NCBI GenBank assembly: GCA_041749475.1
Contig: JBGTBD010000003.1
Location: 1-64,000 of the forward strand
Direction: 5' to 3'
Source: JBGTBD01 sp041749475
GTDB taxonomy: Bacteria > Pseudomonadota > Alphaproteobacteria > Rickettsiales > UBA998
Length of the DNA: 64,000 nt
Shown: piece after piece, positions 29,661 to 37,952 of the stretch
Layout: each line of letters starts with the position of its first letter
How positions within the stretch are numbered: the stretch's first letter is position 1
The notes under the pieces: model-generated
Database searches by the model: none
Told to the model about the DNA's origin: nothing
What the model saw: the letters and a program-made list of their open reading frames with translations, nothing else
Position numbers and translations under genes: made by a program

Positions 29661-30524
29661 TTACAGAGGCCAGTGCATCCGCTGATCCTCACCATGCGCC
29701 TGAATGCGTAGCGCATCTTCGCGGCCTGACTGGGAACGTAAGGGATGGTCGAGCACGTGCAGTGCGTAGATCTGATCCAGCCATTGTTCTTTTTCCAATG
29801 GGCGACGGAATTTCAGGGTGCGGATGATGTCCAGTTTGCGGGTTTTGTTCTCCGCATTAAATTCGTCGATGGCGAGGAGTTGGCCGGACCAGCGGTTGCG
29901 GAAGAGGCTACCCATGCGTTGTGGGCTGCCCAGCGTATCGTCAAAGTACGTGACGGTGACGGGCAGGCATAGTTCCGGTGCGCCGAGGAAAAGAGCCAGC
30001 GCGTCCTTCGTCGAGCGATAAATATCCACGTCCATGCTGACGAAGCCTACGGGTGCGTCTTTGTTGAGCAGGTTCATGAAGGCGGGGATGGTGTCCTTGA
30101 CGTCACCCCAGATGATGTCGGCGTTCTCTGGCAGACGATCCATCAGCGCATCGCGGTCGGTGGTGGGGAAGTCGCCTTCCGTCCATATCTCCGGGTGGTC
30201 GCGGTAATCGTTGATGGTGGGCAGCCCTTGCCCCGTATCGAACCCAATGATGTCGAACTGCACGCCCGTTTCCTGCGTCACCATCCTGGCGACTTCGCAC
30301 AGGTTCAGCAGGCCGTACCCTTCCGCGACACCGCATTCGATGGCGGTGAGTTTCTGAATGCCGCAGAAGCGGGCGATGTCAGCCGCGGCGAGGAGGCCGA
30401 ACGCGTAGTTCGGGCGGGGGACGAGGTCGAATCGTACTTTCTCGCGGAACGTGCCGAACTGCTTAGCGCGGTCACGCTCACGAAGGGTTTCCTGCGGATA
30501 GCGGCTGTTTAAATCAGGGAACAT
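29661..30524 (-). CDS. Class I SAM-dependent methyltransferase-like protein
   Basis: The 287-residue soluble protein has a Rossmann-type core. A-I-E-C-G-V-A-E-G-Y-G is the SAM-binding motif I position, I-I-G-F-D-T-G-Q-G-L-P follows, and then G-F-V-S-M-D-V-D-I-Y-R-S. This resembles the TylF/macrocin O-methyltransferase group, but I cannot assign a substrate. The ATG at 30524 is preferred because the 16 earlier codons would lie inside a dispersed repeat (30549-30615). The next gene on the same strand is a 2OG-Fe(II) oxygenase, suggesting a small tailoring pair. Confidence 0.7.
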   Translation of the reverse strand: MFPDLNSRYPQETLRERDRAKQFGTFREKVRFDLVPRPNYAFGLLAAADIARFCGIQKLTAIECGVAEGYGLLNLCEVARMVTQETGVQFDIIGFDTGQGLPTINDYRDHPEIWTEGDFPTTDRDALMDRLPENADIIWGDVKDTIPAFMNLLNKDAPVGFVSMDVDIYRSTKDALALFLGAPELCLPVTVTYFDDTLGSPQRMGSLFRNRWSGQLLAIDEFNAENKTRKLDIIRTLKFRRPLEKEQWLDQIYALHVLDHPLRSQSGREDALRIQAHGEDQRMHWPL

Positions 30525-30548
30525 TCTTTTTTGCCTTTTTATCGGTGC

Positions 30549-30615
30549 GTCATTGCGAGCGAAGCATGGCAATCCAGAGGTGGATTGCCGCGTCGCTCAC
30601 GCTCCTCGCAATGAC
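30549..30615. repeat. Palindromic repeat, GTCATTGCGAG/CTCGCAATGAC family (copy 2)
   Basis: The element opens GTCATTGCGAGCGAAGC, has inner arms GGCAATCCA and TGGATTGCC, and closes GCTCCTCGCAATGAC. It lies between the oxygenase and methyltransferase genes and is a shorter relative of 23770-23856. Confidence 0.85.
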
Positions 30616-30631
30616 GATGGGGTTAATTTTA

Positions 30632-31405
30632 TCATGATTCACCTCCGGGCCGTTCCTGCCATAAGGTCGAGTGATGCTCAACGTCCTCAGCGGAAGGGGT
30701 GGGGGTGTAATAGTAGAAGGCCAGCGATTTGCGGCTGACATGGTCGGGGCAGGTCAGCGGGTCGGGGTGGCCATGATAGGAGATTTTCGTGGTATTGAAG
30801 ATGACGCAGCGGTTGAAGGCGGGCGCTACTTTGCGAACGCAGTTTTGCATATCCGCGTCCCACATCTCCAGCTGGCCGCCCCATTCTTCTTTCCAATCGG
30901 GATTGAGGTAAAGGAGGACGTTCATCTTGCGGTAGAGTTTCAGCTCGTTCAGGAAATTGAAATCGGCGTGGATCTTCAGCTTTCCGCCGCGCATGGATTG
31001 ATGCAGGCCGCCGCCGTGGTAATGGGGGTCGGAAAGCAGACCATCGATGCCCGTTAGTTTTTCGAGGAACATCAGGAAAGGATAGGAGTTGAAGGCCCAC
31101 AGGACGCTCATGATGAAGGGGTCCATGCCCTTGAGTCGTGAGGCATTGCCGATGCCGAGCTTACCTTGCTGGTATTGGTTATCGTGCGTCTTGCGATCGA
31201 ACCAGAAGGGGGCATCCGGTTTGGGGAAGCGTTTCACCAGTTCCATGGCCACATGCTCGGGCAGGAAATTGTCGATGATGGCGTGGGGGTATGGCGGCTC
31301 GGTATAATAATGGCCGCGATGGGTGTTGGCGAAGGCATCCAGACGCGCGTCATCAAATTGGAAGAACTCGGGCTGTGAGGGGAGGTGTAATAGTTTTGAC
31401 AGCAT
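30632..31405 (-). CDS. 2-oxoglutarate/Fe(II)-dependent oxygenase
   Basis: The 257-residue protein fits the prolyl-4-hydroxylase-like 2OG oxygenase fold. The iron triad is visible as H146 and D148 (K-I-H-A-D-F-N) with H211 (S-Y-H-G-H-P). R225 (S-R-K-S-L-A-F-Y-Y-Y-T) should bind 2-oxoglutarate. N-L-N-P-D-W and E-W-G-G-Q-L-E-M-W match the double-stranded beta-helix strands. Relatives hydroxylate proteins or sugars on surface polymers, but the substrate here is unknown. It has no signal peptide and lies upstream of a methyltransferase on the same strand. Confidence 0.85.
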   Translation of the reverse strand: MLSKLLHLPSQPEFFQFDDARLDAFANTHRGHYYTEPPYPHAIIDNFLPEHVAMELVKRFPKPDAPFWFDRKTHDNQYQQGKLGIGNASRLKGMDPFIMSVLWAFNSYPFLMFLEKLTGIDGLLSDPHYHGGGLHQSMRGGKLKIHADFNFLNELKLYRKMNVLLYLNPDWKEEWGGQLEMWDADMQNCVRKVAPAFNRCVIFNTTKISYHGHPDPLTCPDHVSRKSLAFYYYTPTPSAEDVEHHSTLWQERPGGES

Positions 31406-31451
31406 GGGTTGTTTTTAGCGATGGGCAGGGTGTCATGCAAGGCACAAAGAA

Positions 31452-31477
31452 AAAGCGGGGCAGTTACACCCCGCTTT
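31452..31477 (-). terminator. Terminator downstream of hppA
   Basis: A perfect 9-base-pair stem (AAAGCGGGG with CCCCGCTTT) has an 8-base loop. On the minus strand it is followed by TTTTTCTTT. It lies 50 bases after the hppA stop. Confidence 0.85.
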
Positions 31478-31492
31478 CTCCTTATTTGCTGT

Positions 31493-31516
31493 GTCATCTC
31501 CGCTTGCGCGGGAATG
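31493..31516. repeat. Half copy of the GTCATTCCCG repeat
   Basis: GTCATCTCCGCTTGCGCGGG followed by AATG matches one arm of the element at 18463-18551. It sits between the hppA stop and its terminator. Confidence 0.55.
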
Positions 31517-31526
31517 GCCGTGTGCC

Positions 31527-33614
31527 TTAGTGCGCCAGCAATGCGAGGAGCAGAATCGCGGTAATGTTGGCGATCTTGATCATCGGGTTGACGGCGGGGC
31601 CGGCGGTGTCCTTGTAAGGGTCACCCACGGTGTCTCCGGTGACGGCGGCTTTGTGAGCCTCCGATCCTTTGCCACCGTGATGGCCTTCTTCGAAGTATTT
31701 CTTCGCGTTATCCCACGCACCGCCACCGGAGGTCATGGAGATGGCGACGAAGAGGCCGGTGATGATGATGCCGAGCAGCATCGCCCCCAGCGCGCTGAAG
31801 GCCGCTTCCTGACCTGCAATCGCGTTGACGATGAAGTAGAGCACGACGGGCGTGACCACGGGAAGCAGTGAGGGAATCACCATTTCCTTGATGGCCGCCT
31901 TGGTGAGCATATCCACCGCGCGGGAATAATCCGGCTTGGCCGTACCCGCCATGATGCCCGGAATTTCCTTGAACTGGCGGCGGACTTCGACGACGACGGA
32001 ACCTGCCGCGCGCCCGACCGCCATCATCCCCATCGCTCCGAAGAGGTAAGGCAGGAGGCCGCCGATGAAGAGGCCGACTACGACGAAGGGATCGCTCAGT
32101 TCGAACGTGACGTCCAGATCGGGGAAGTAATGACGAAGGTCTTCGGTGTATGCCGCGAAGAGGATCAGCGAGGCCAAGGCAGCGGAACCGATGGCGTAGC
32201 CTTTGGTGACCGCCTTGGTGGTGTTGCCGACGGCGTCAAGAGCGTCCGTGGTGACGCGGACTTCCTTCGGCAGGTCGGACATTTCGGCGATACCGCCTGC
32301 GTTGTCGGTGACCGGGCCATAGGCGTCGAGCGCGACGATCATCCCGGCCAGTGCCAGCATGGTGGTCGCGGCGATGCCGATACCGAACAACCCGCAGAGC
32401 AGGTACGAGCCGATGATAGCTGCGGAGATGACGATGATGGGGAGTGCGGTCGATTCCATCGACACTGCGAGCCCTTGAATCACGTTCGTGCCATGTCCGG
32501 TTTCGGACGCGGCGGCGACGCTTCTGACGGGGCGGAAGGAGGTGGAAGTGTAATACTCCGTAATCCATACCAACGCGCCCGTGATGCCAAGACCGATCAA
32601 GGTGCAATAGAAGATATCCATCCCCGTGAAGGTGATCTCGCCGATGCTGAACGGAGTGTCGAACCCGATGAGTTTATCGGTCAACACGCCGATGAAGACT
32701 GCGGAGAGAATACCCGTCACGATAAGACCTTTATATAAGGCCTGCATGATGTGGTTGTTCTTGCCCAAGCGGACGCAATACGTGCCGATGATGGAGGCGA
32801 CGATGCAGACCGCGCCGATGCAGAGAGGATAGAGCAACATCATGTCCATCGCTTCCCCGGCGAAGAAGATCACCGAGAGGAGCATGGTGGCGACGATGGT
32901 CACGACATAGGTCTCGAACAAATCAGCGGCCATACCGGCGCAATCACCCACGTTATCGCCCACGTTATCGGCGATGACGGCGGGGTTGCGGGGGTCATCC
33001 TCGGGGATACCGGCTTCGACCTTGCCGACGAGGTCAGCGCCGACATCAGCACCCTTGGTGAAGATACCGCCACCGAGACGGGCGAAGATGGAGATCAGTG
33101 ATGCGCCGAAGGAGAGGGCGACCAGCGATTCCATAATGGCGCGGGTCTCCACGCCTGATTTGGTGAGATAGAAGAAATATCCGGCGACACCAAGCAGGCC
33201 TAGGCCGACGACCAGCATCCCCGTCACCGCCCCGGCTTTGAAGGCGATGTTCAATGCTTTGGCGAGGCCGCCGCGTGCGGCTTCGGTGGTGCGGACGTTG
33301 GAGCGCACGGAGATGTTCATCCCGATGAATCCGGCGACGCCCGAAAGAACGGCCCCGATGACGAAGCCGACACCGACATGCATGCCCAGCTGCCAGCCCA
33401 GAAGCAGGCAGATGACCACGCCGACCGCGCCGATAGTGCGGTACTGGCGGTTGAGATATGCTTGCGCGCCGATCTGGATGGCGTGCGCGATTTCCTGCAT
33501 CCGCTCGTTCCCGGCGGGGGCAGCTAGAATGGTGCGGATGGTGATGATGCCGTAGGCGATGGCGAGCAAGCCACAGCCCAGCACCATGAGTTCCAATTGA
33601 GACAATCCAGCCAT
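31527..33614 (-). CDS. hppA: K+-independent H+-translocating membrane pyrophosphatase
   Basis: The 695-residue integral membrane pump has about 16 helices and couples pyrophosphate hydrolysis to proton export. The substrate-binding segments are clear: GGIFTKGADVGADLVGKVE, DDPRNPAVIADNVGDNVGD and the C-terminal GDTVGDPYKDTAGPA. The GNTTKAVTKG motif has Lys and Thr at the two positions that mark the K+-independent subtype. ATG 33614 is preferred (AAAGG upstream) over one five codons earlier. A soluble pyrophosphatase gene lies 2.5 kb away on the same strand. Confidence 0.96.
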   Translation of the reverse strand: MAGLSQLELMVLGCGLLAIAYGIITIRTILAAPAGNERMQEIAHAIQIGAQAYLNRQYRTIGAVGVVICLLLGWQLGMHVGVGFVIGAVLSGVAGFIGMNISVRSNVRTTEAARGGLAKALNIAFKAGAVTGMLVVGLGLLGVAGYFFYLTKSGVETRAIMESLVALSFGASLISIFARLGGGIFTKGADVGADLVGKVEAGIPEDDPRNPAVIADNVGDNVGDCAGMAADLFETYVVTIVATMLLSVIFFAGEAMDMMLLYPLCIGAVCIVASIIGTYCVRLGKNNHIMQALYKGLIVTGILSAVFIGVLTDKLIGFDTPFSIGEITFTGMDIFYCTLIGLGITGALVWITEYYTSTSFRPVRSVAAASETGHGTNVIQGLAVSMESTALPIIVISAAIIGSYLLCGLFGIGIAATTMLALAGMIVALDAYGPVTDNAGGIAEMSDLPKEVRVTTDALDAVGNTTKAVTKGYAIGSAALASLILFAAYTEDLRHYFPDLDVTFELSDPFVVVGLFIGGLLPYLFGAMGMMAVGRAAGSVVVEVRRQFKEIPGIMAGTAKPDYSRAVDMLTKAAIKEMVIPSLLPVVTPVVLYFIVNAIAGQEAAFSALGAMLLGIIITGLFVAISMTSGGGAWDNAKKYFEEGHHGGKGSEAHKAAVTGDTVGDPYKDTAGPAVNPMIKIANITAILLLALLAH

Positions 33615-33795
33615 GGTATAGCCTTTCATTTATCGTCAGTTACACAACTCCCCCTGGGGTGGGGATAGGGTAATTGGCGTGGCAGATATTTCCGCCCAAC
33701 GCAACGCTATTCTATTTTGCAGTGCAAAAAACGGATTGTTTTCAGGAAGTTGTGTTTATAGAGGCGCGGGGATGTTTGAGGTGTGACCATATTTG

Positions 33796-33839
33796 CATCG
33801 GGCAGGAAACGTTCCTTGAGGATTGCTTCCTGCCCGATG
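33796..33839. terminator. Long hairpin after small membrane protein gene
   Basis: A perfect 13-base-pair inverted repeat (CATCGGGCAGGAA with TTCCTGCCCGATG) is separated by 18 bases. It lies 7 bases after the stop of the minus-strand gene at 33847. The T-run is poor, so termination is probable but not certain. Confidence 0.6.
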
Positions 33840-33846
33840 TGTAAGC

Positions 33847-34146
33847 TTATGACCCGCCGATCAAAAGCCAGAACGATTGAATTAGTTGGATGAGTGCCCC
33901 CACAACCAAACCACCGTTCCATACCCACCCTGGCTTTGCGTAAAACAACCGTCTTAGCGCCATTATCCGTGGCACATATAAGCCAAGTATGAAATAATAT
34001 AGCAGTGATGCCAGCATAACCGAGAGCGATTGGCCAACAGCAAATGCGGTTGATTCCATATATAATAATTGCCGGATTATGTGTAGGCCGCCATACATCA
34101 AACCTGCCGCTACGACAAACCTGATGACGTTGTTAGGGGTGAGCAT
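33847..34146 (-). CDS. Small membrane protein, 99 residues
   Basis: The product has three hydrophobic segments (about residues 8-30, 36-58 and 76-96) separated by short basic loops, with few acidic residues. No family is recognised. The gene is flanked by a perfect hairpin at its 3' side and has a TCAGGAG-type site before the ATG on the minus strand. The DNA is more AT-rich than hppA. A second small membrane protein gene follows upstream on the same strand. Confidence 0.65.
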   Translation of the reverse strand: MLTPNNVIRFVVAAGLMYGGLHIIRQLLYMESTAFAVGQSLSVMLASLLYYFILGLYVPRIMALRRLFYAKPGWVWNGGLVVGALIQLIQSFWLLIGGS

Positions 34147-34286
34147 GTGCTGACTCCTGAAGGTTTAAGAGGGAAAACCAAGTGAATATCGTGGGGTATA
34201 ATGCTGGATTACGTCAATTTAATGACAATGTGAATTCTGGAGGGCGGTGGTGAGGATTTCACCACGCGCCGACCAGTCGGGTTACA

Positions 34287-34628
34287 TTAATAAAAGTAGA
34301 CGAGTAACCCTATTATGATGCCCAGCTCCGAACCCACTTTATCGTACTGTGCATTTCGTGGTAGACGGAACTGGAGGAAGTGAACGCTAAAAAGTAATAG
34401 GCCCCAGAACACTAGCTCACCTAACACATCGTGGTAGTTGGTGCTGACGTAGGAGCCGATGGCGTCATAAATTGCCAGTAGCGCTAAGGTCATGAGGCAG
34501 ACAAGCGTTGCTCGTGACCATGTAATGGGGAAGAGGTATTGCTCGAGGTGCTTTACAACAGGTTTTGGCAGGGAATATAGAACGCGCTTCCAGCCTTTTC
34601 CCGTGTAGTGCATGAGTGTCCCGATCAT
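34287..34628 (-). CDS. Small membrane protein, 113 residues
   Basis: The protein has a basic N-terminal segment (H-Y-T-G-K-G-W-K-R) followed by three hydrophobic helices (about residues 38-60, 70-85 and 98-113). It ends abruptly in a hydrophobic tail (V-Y-F-Y). ATG 34628 is chosen because GGAGG lies 5 bases upstream. An imperfect hairpin (GTGGTGA with TCACCAC, 34247-34265) lies shortly after the stop. No function can be assigned. Confidence 0.6.
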   Translation of the reverse strand: MIGTLMHYTGKGWKRVLYSLPKPVVKHLEQYLFPITWSRATLVCLMTLALLAIYDAIGSYVSTNYHDVLGELVFWGLLLFSVHFLQFRLPRNAQYDKVGSELGIIIGLLVYFY

Positions 34629-34765
34629 TGTAGCCTCCATAGGTTTTTGGGTACAAAAGAGTGTGCGCAAAAAGCCAAGTAACACCGCAACCATAGCGGG
34701 GCTGTATTACAATACGGTGACGGAAGAATCCGTTATATATTACAGCTGCATATTTCTATAATTTC

Positions 34766-34826
34766 GTGTGCTGAAAAGCGCTCGACGGCCTTTTTAATCA
34801 GGCGGGCCGCAGGGACGGCGAGGGTT
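34766..34826 (-). pseudogene. Decayed fragment of an inorganic pyrophosphatase gene
   Basis: Read on the minus strand, this stretch encodes L-A-V-P-A joined to A-A-R-L-I-K-K-A-V-E-R-F. The first part matches the I-L-A-V-P-A-S-R-L region and the second the A-A-R-L-I-E-E-A-I-E-R-F C-terminus of the intact ppa gene at 36068. A one-base insertion shifts the frame after R-F. It looks like a duplicated ppa end that lost its middle and then decayed. It lies in the 245-base gap before the CHAP gene; the rest of that gap shows nothing I recognise. Confidence 0.65.
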
Positions 34827-34939
34827 ACCAGCCCATGCAAAGTGGATTATGCATATCATGCTAAAATACAAGTGAATTTCAGGTTATTGCGCGTTATTGT
34901 GATGTGAATCGCGTTCCCGTACCACAGGATTTTTATAGA

Positions 34940-35989
34940 TTAGCTGCGCTTGAGGGTGGCGTCGGCGGCAATAACGTTAGGTGTATGTGCGGGAGTGATT
35001 TCCGCAACGGGTTCCAGCGTGACGCGTTCCTGACCACGCGCTGCAAAACGCGGATTTTGTTCGGTGATTTTGTCGATGCTGCCAAAGCCGAGTGCGCCAT
35101 GTTTACCCTCACGCAAATCGGCGAGTTTATATGTATTCTGTTTGACTTGATCGCCGCTATTGCCTTCGACGAGGGTGATGGTGCCTTTTTCTGCGTCCAC
35201 ATGGAAGACAATGCCGACATGCCCTTGGCCGCTGCTCGGGCCGTTGCGGGAAAAGACGACTGTATCCCCCGGTTCCGGGAGACGCGGCGTGCCGTCCGCT
35301 CCGGTTTCGCTAAACCCATGGAACGCACCTTTCGCGGCGAACTGCTCTCTAAAGGCCAACGCGGAAGCCGTTCCGCCGACACCATCGGTGGCCACATCCA
35401 CCCCGGCACGGGCATAAATATAACTGACAAAGCTGGCACACCACGGCAGACCGGTTCCGATTCCGGCAGCTTCCCCATAACGCGCTACATCGGCCCCGCA
35501 ATTTTTACCCTGCTCGCGGATGCCTATTTCCCGAAGCATTAAATTCTCTACGAGGCTGGAGGCGGAAAGCGTGCCTGGTTCCACTTCTACCGGAACGACG
35601 TTTCCGGGAGTCACGGCTGCTCTGGCTTGTGCCTCGGCCCGTTCATGCAGGTTTGCGAAGCGCGGACCAGACAGCCCTGATGTGGCAGGTTCTTGCCAAT
35701 CATCGGTGGGCAAAATACCGAACAGGGCAAAAATCAGCTGAGTCAATATATCGGGGGCATCCTGCTGAGGTGCATATTGTAATAGGCGGGCCTCCTCGCT
35801 GCGGCGGAGGAAAGCCTCATCAAAAAGCGTATCCCATTGAGCCTCTGTGAAGCTTGGATCATATGGAGGCAGAATGCCTAATTGACTTAAATATTCTTCC
35901 ACGCGGACGCGATCTGCACCCGTATACATCTCGTGTGCGGGGCGCGTTTGTAACGTGTACGCAGGATCATGTGTTGGAGTGCTTACCAT
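34940..35989 (-). CDS. CHAP/NlpC-type cysteine amidase-like protein
   Basis: The 349-residue protein has an N-terminal region of unknown function (about 1-140). A papain-like amidase domain (about 150-310) follows, with Cys184 in L-P-W-C-A-S-F-V and His257 in G-Q-G-H-V-G-I-V-F, and the L-P-E-P-G-D-T-V-V-F turn between them. Such enzymes cut peptide bonds in peptidoglycan. No signal peptide or membrane helix is visible, so it may act in the cytosol, be released by another route, or be exported by a dedicated system. Composition is AT-richer than neighbours upstream. Confidence 0.78.
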   Translation of the reverse strand: MVSTPTHDPAYTLQTRPAHEMYTGADRVRVEEYLSQLGILPPYDPSFTEAQWDTLFDEAFLRRSEEARLLQYAPQQDAPDILTQLIFALFGILPTDDWQEPATSGLSGPRFANLHERAEAQARAAVTPGNVVPVEVEPGTLSASSLVENLMLREIGIREQGKNCGADVARYGEAAGIGTGLPWCASFVSYIYARAGVDVATDGVGGTASALAFREQFAAKGAFHGFSETGADGTPRLPEPGDTVVFSRNGPSSGQGHVGIVFHVDAEKGTITLVEGNSGDQVKQNTYKLADLREGKHGALGFGSIDKITEQNPRFAARGQERVTLEPVAEITPAHTPNVIAADATLKRS

Positions 35990-36067
35990 GAAGTTATTCT
36001 AATGACATTCTATGACAATATGATGAAGGCAATATAAAATCATTACGCATCAATTGTTAAAGGCACA

Positions 36068-36601
36068 TTACGCTGTGTGCTGAAAGCGCTCGATGGCTTC
36101 TTCAATCAAACGGGCGGCTTCGTCTTTGTCTTTCCAGCCCTGGATTTTGACCCATTTATTCTTCTCCAGGTCTTTATAGTGCTGAAAGAAATGGGAAATC
36201 TGTTCGATCAAGATGGGGGGGAGGTCGGTGTAGTTGGTGACGTCCTGATAGAAAGGGTGCAGGCGGGAGGCGGGTACGGCGAGGATTTTTTCGTCCATGC
36301 CGCCATCGTCTTCCATCATCAGTACGCCTACGGGACGTGCAGCCAGAACGCAACCGGGAACTACAGGACGACGGCCGACGACGAGCACGTCCGCCGGATC
36401 ACCGTCACCAGACAGGGTGTGGGGGATGAAGCCGTAATTGCAGGGGTAGTTCATCGCCGTGTGGAGGAAGCGGTCGACATAAAGCGCTCCGGATTCCTTA
36501 TCCATCTCGTACTTTATCGGCTCGGAACCCATCGGCACTTCGATGATGACGTTCACGTCCCACGGCACGTTTTGTCCAACCGGAATTTTATCGATCAACA
36601 T
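36068..36601 (-). CDS. ppa: Soluble inorganic pyrophosphatase (family I)
   Basis: The 177-residue enzyme hydrolyses pyrophosphate released by biosynthesis. Family I signatures are present: I-E-V-P, K-Y-E-M-D-K-E, Y-P-C-N-Y-G-F-I-P-H-T and the metal-binding DGDPADVLV. Length is normal (about 175). A strong GGGGAG precedes the ATG. A decayed partial copy of this gene lies 1.3 kb away, and a membrane pyrophosphatase is also encoded nearby. Confidence 0.97.
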   Translation of the reverse strand: MLIDKIPVGQNVPWDVNVIIEVPMGSEPIKYEMDKESGALYVDRFLHTAMNYPCNYGFIPHTLSGDGDPADVLVVGRRPVVPGCVLAARPVGVLMMEDDGGMDEKILAVPASRLHPFYQDVTNYTDLPPILIEQISHFFQHYKDLEKNKWVKIQGWKDKDEAARLIEEAIERFQHTA

Positions 36602-36680
36602 AGTCTATCTCCCCAGATACAGTGTTTGCGGATGGGAGGATATGCTACCAAATGCGCGGGTTGTAAACTGTTTTCTTCCC

Positions 36681-37190
36681 CTAGCGAACGGCGGAAAGCA
36701 GCACGACGGCGTCGAGAACCTTTTTCGTCGCTTCGGAAATCAGCAATACGTCGCGATCCACCCAGACATATTGCGCGCCGTAAGGTGCGGGCGGCATGGT
36801 CATCAACACGTCCTGCGGAAGCGGCCAATAGGTAACGCCTGCGGGGAGTGGTTGGCCGACGATATATTGTTTTGCATGGCCGGGAGGGAGGCAACCGTTA
36901 TGCTTTTTCTTGAGGCCGGGCGGACATTTGTGCACATAGTAGGGGTGTAAGCGGTCATATACCGCCTGCTGCTGATTGAAATTGAGGTTGATGGTCAGGC
37001 CGTCGCCGTCGCGATTATGGTCATAATCGTGGTACTCACGGTTATTCCCGCCACCCTTGTGGTGGTCTCCGTGTGATTTGGAAACGTGTTTGTTACCCTT
37101 GCCGTGGCCTTTGTCGTTATCTTTAGCCCATGTAGGGCTGGAAAGCATCATGACCGCTATGGCGGCAGAGCATATCATTCGGGTAAACAT
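36681..37190 (-). CDS. RcnB/CigR-like periplasmic protein
   Basis: The 169-residue protein has a signal peptide (about residues 1-22, cleaved near T-W-A). A His/Lys/Gly-rich linker (about 25-65) follows. The C-terminal domain carries the L-P-P-G-H-A-K, G-Q-P-L-P, Y-W-P-L-P and V-W-V-D-R-D-V-L-L-I series typical of the RcnB/CigR family. RcnB of Escherichia coli is a periplasmic factor in nickel/cobalt homeostasis; here the role is unknown. ATG 37190 is better spaced from GAGG than the ATG one codon earlier. Confidence 0.75.
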   Translation of the reverse strand: MFTRMICSAAIAVMMLSSPTWAKDNDKGHGKGNKHVSKSHGDHHKGGGNNREYHDYDHNRDGDGLTINLNFNQQQAVYDRLHPYYVHKCPPGLKKKHNGCLPPGHAKQYIVGQPLPAGVTYWPLPQDVLMTMPPAPYGAQYVWVDRDVLLISEATKKVLDAVVLLSAVR

Positions 37191-37208
37191 CATTTCCTCA
37201 CGGTTGGT

Positions 37209-37844
37209 TTATATCCCTGTAGCTGCTTTCGGCATAAGGGGCATATGCTTTTCTACGAGGGAGCGCAATGTTACCTTCGGTACTGCGCCGCGTACTTCTT
37301 CTTTCAGTGCGCCATCCTTCAGGAGCGCCATGAAGGGGATGCCGCCTTCGAAGGTGATGGATTTATCCGCAAGCAGGCGACGGAACGTGTTCCTCTCCCG
37401 CTCGTTAGAGGCGATATAGACCGGAAAGTCGATGTCCGGATGTTGCCGCATGAAGGCATCGAGCTTGTCCGGGTCTTCATCAATCGATACGGCGACGACC
37501 TGCAGGCCGGGGCGCATCTCCTTCGCCAAGGCGATGACATCGGGGAAGAGTTTTTTGCAATAGGGACACCATGAGGTGAAGGCGAGCATGAGCACAGGCT
37601 CACCGGGGCGGTTGAGGATGATTTGTAGGTCTGTATCGACGTAAGGGATTGCCTTTACATAACTACTGCTGGCCGGGGGTGTGCTAGACGCTTCGGGCGC
37701 GCTGCCAACGGTCTGGAACGCTTCGGCGGCGGTGCTTTCCAGTTCTTTCGCCCGTTCTTCCGGTGTAGCGAGGAACTTCCCCATCACGTAGAGGATAACT
37801 ACCAGTACCAGCATGATGTTCAGGACGCGGTCGAGCTTTTTCAT
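37209..37844 (-). CDS. TlpA/ResA-like membrane-anchored thioredoxin
   Basis: The 211-residue product has an N-terminal membrane anchor (about residues 6-24), an Ala/Ser/Pro-rich linker and a thioredoxin fold. The redox motif is W-C-P-Y-C (F-T-S-W-C-P-Y-C-K-K) and the cis-Pro region is G-G-I-P-F-M-A-L. It should act in periplasmic thiol exchange, for example in cytochrome maturation or protein folding. The ATG at 37844 gives a normal anchor; a start 20 codons earlier adds an unlikely leader. It is the last minus-strand gene before divergent argG. Confidence 0.85.
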   Translation of the reverse strand: MKKLDRVLNIMLVLVVILYVMGKFLATPEERAKELESTAAEAFQTVGSAPEASSTPPASSSYVKAIPYVDTDLQIILNRPGEPVLMLAFTSWCPYCKKLFPDVIALAKEMRPGLQVVAVSIDEDPDKLDAFMRQHPDIDFPVYIASNERERNTFRRLLADKSITFEGGIPFMALLKDGALKEEVRGAVPKVTLRSLVEKHMPLMPKAATGI

Positions 37845-37952
37845 GGGAATACTATATCCATCCGTCGCTAGCGCGTAAAGCCATCTTGTAAGGAGGGGTG
37901 GCATGGGTTATGGTGCGCGCGATTTTTCCACGATGATTCCAGAAGGCACGCC

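Noticed and set aside
33707..33928. 73-codon minus-strand frame
   Set aside because: Overlaps a better-supported membrane protein and spans its hairpin.
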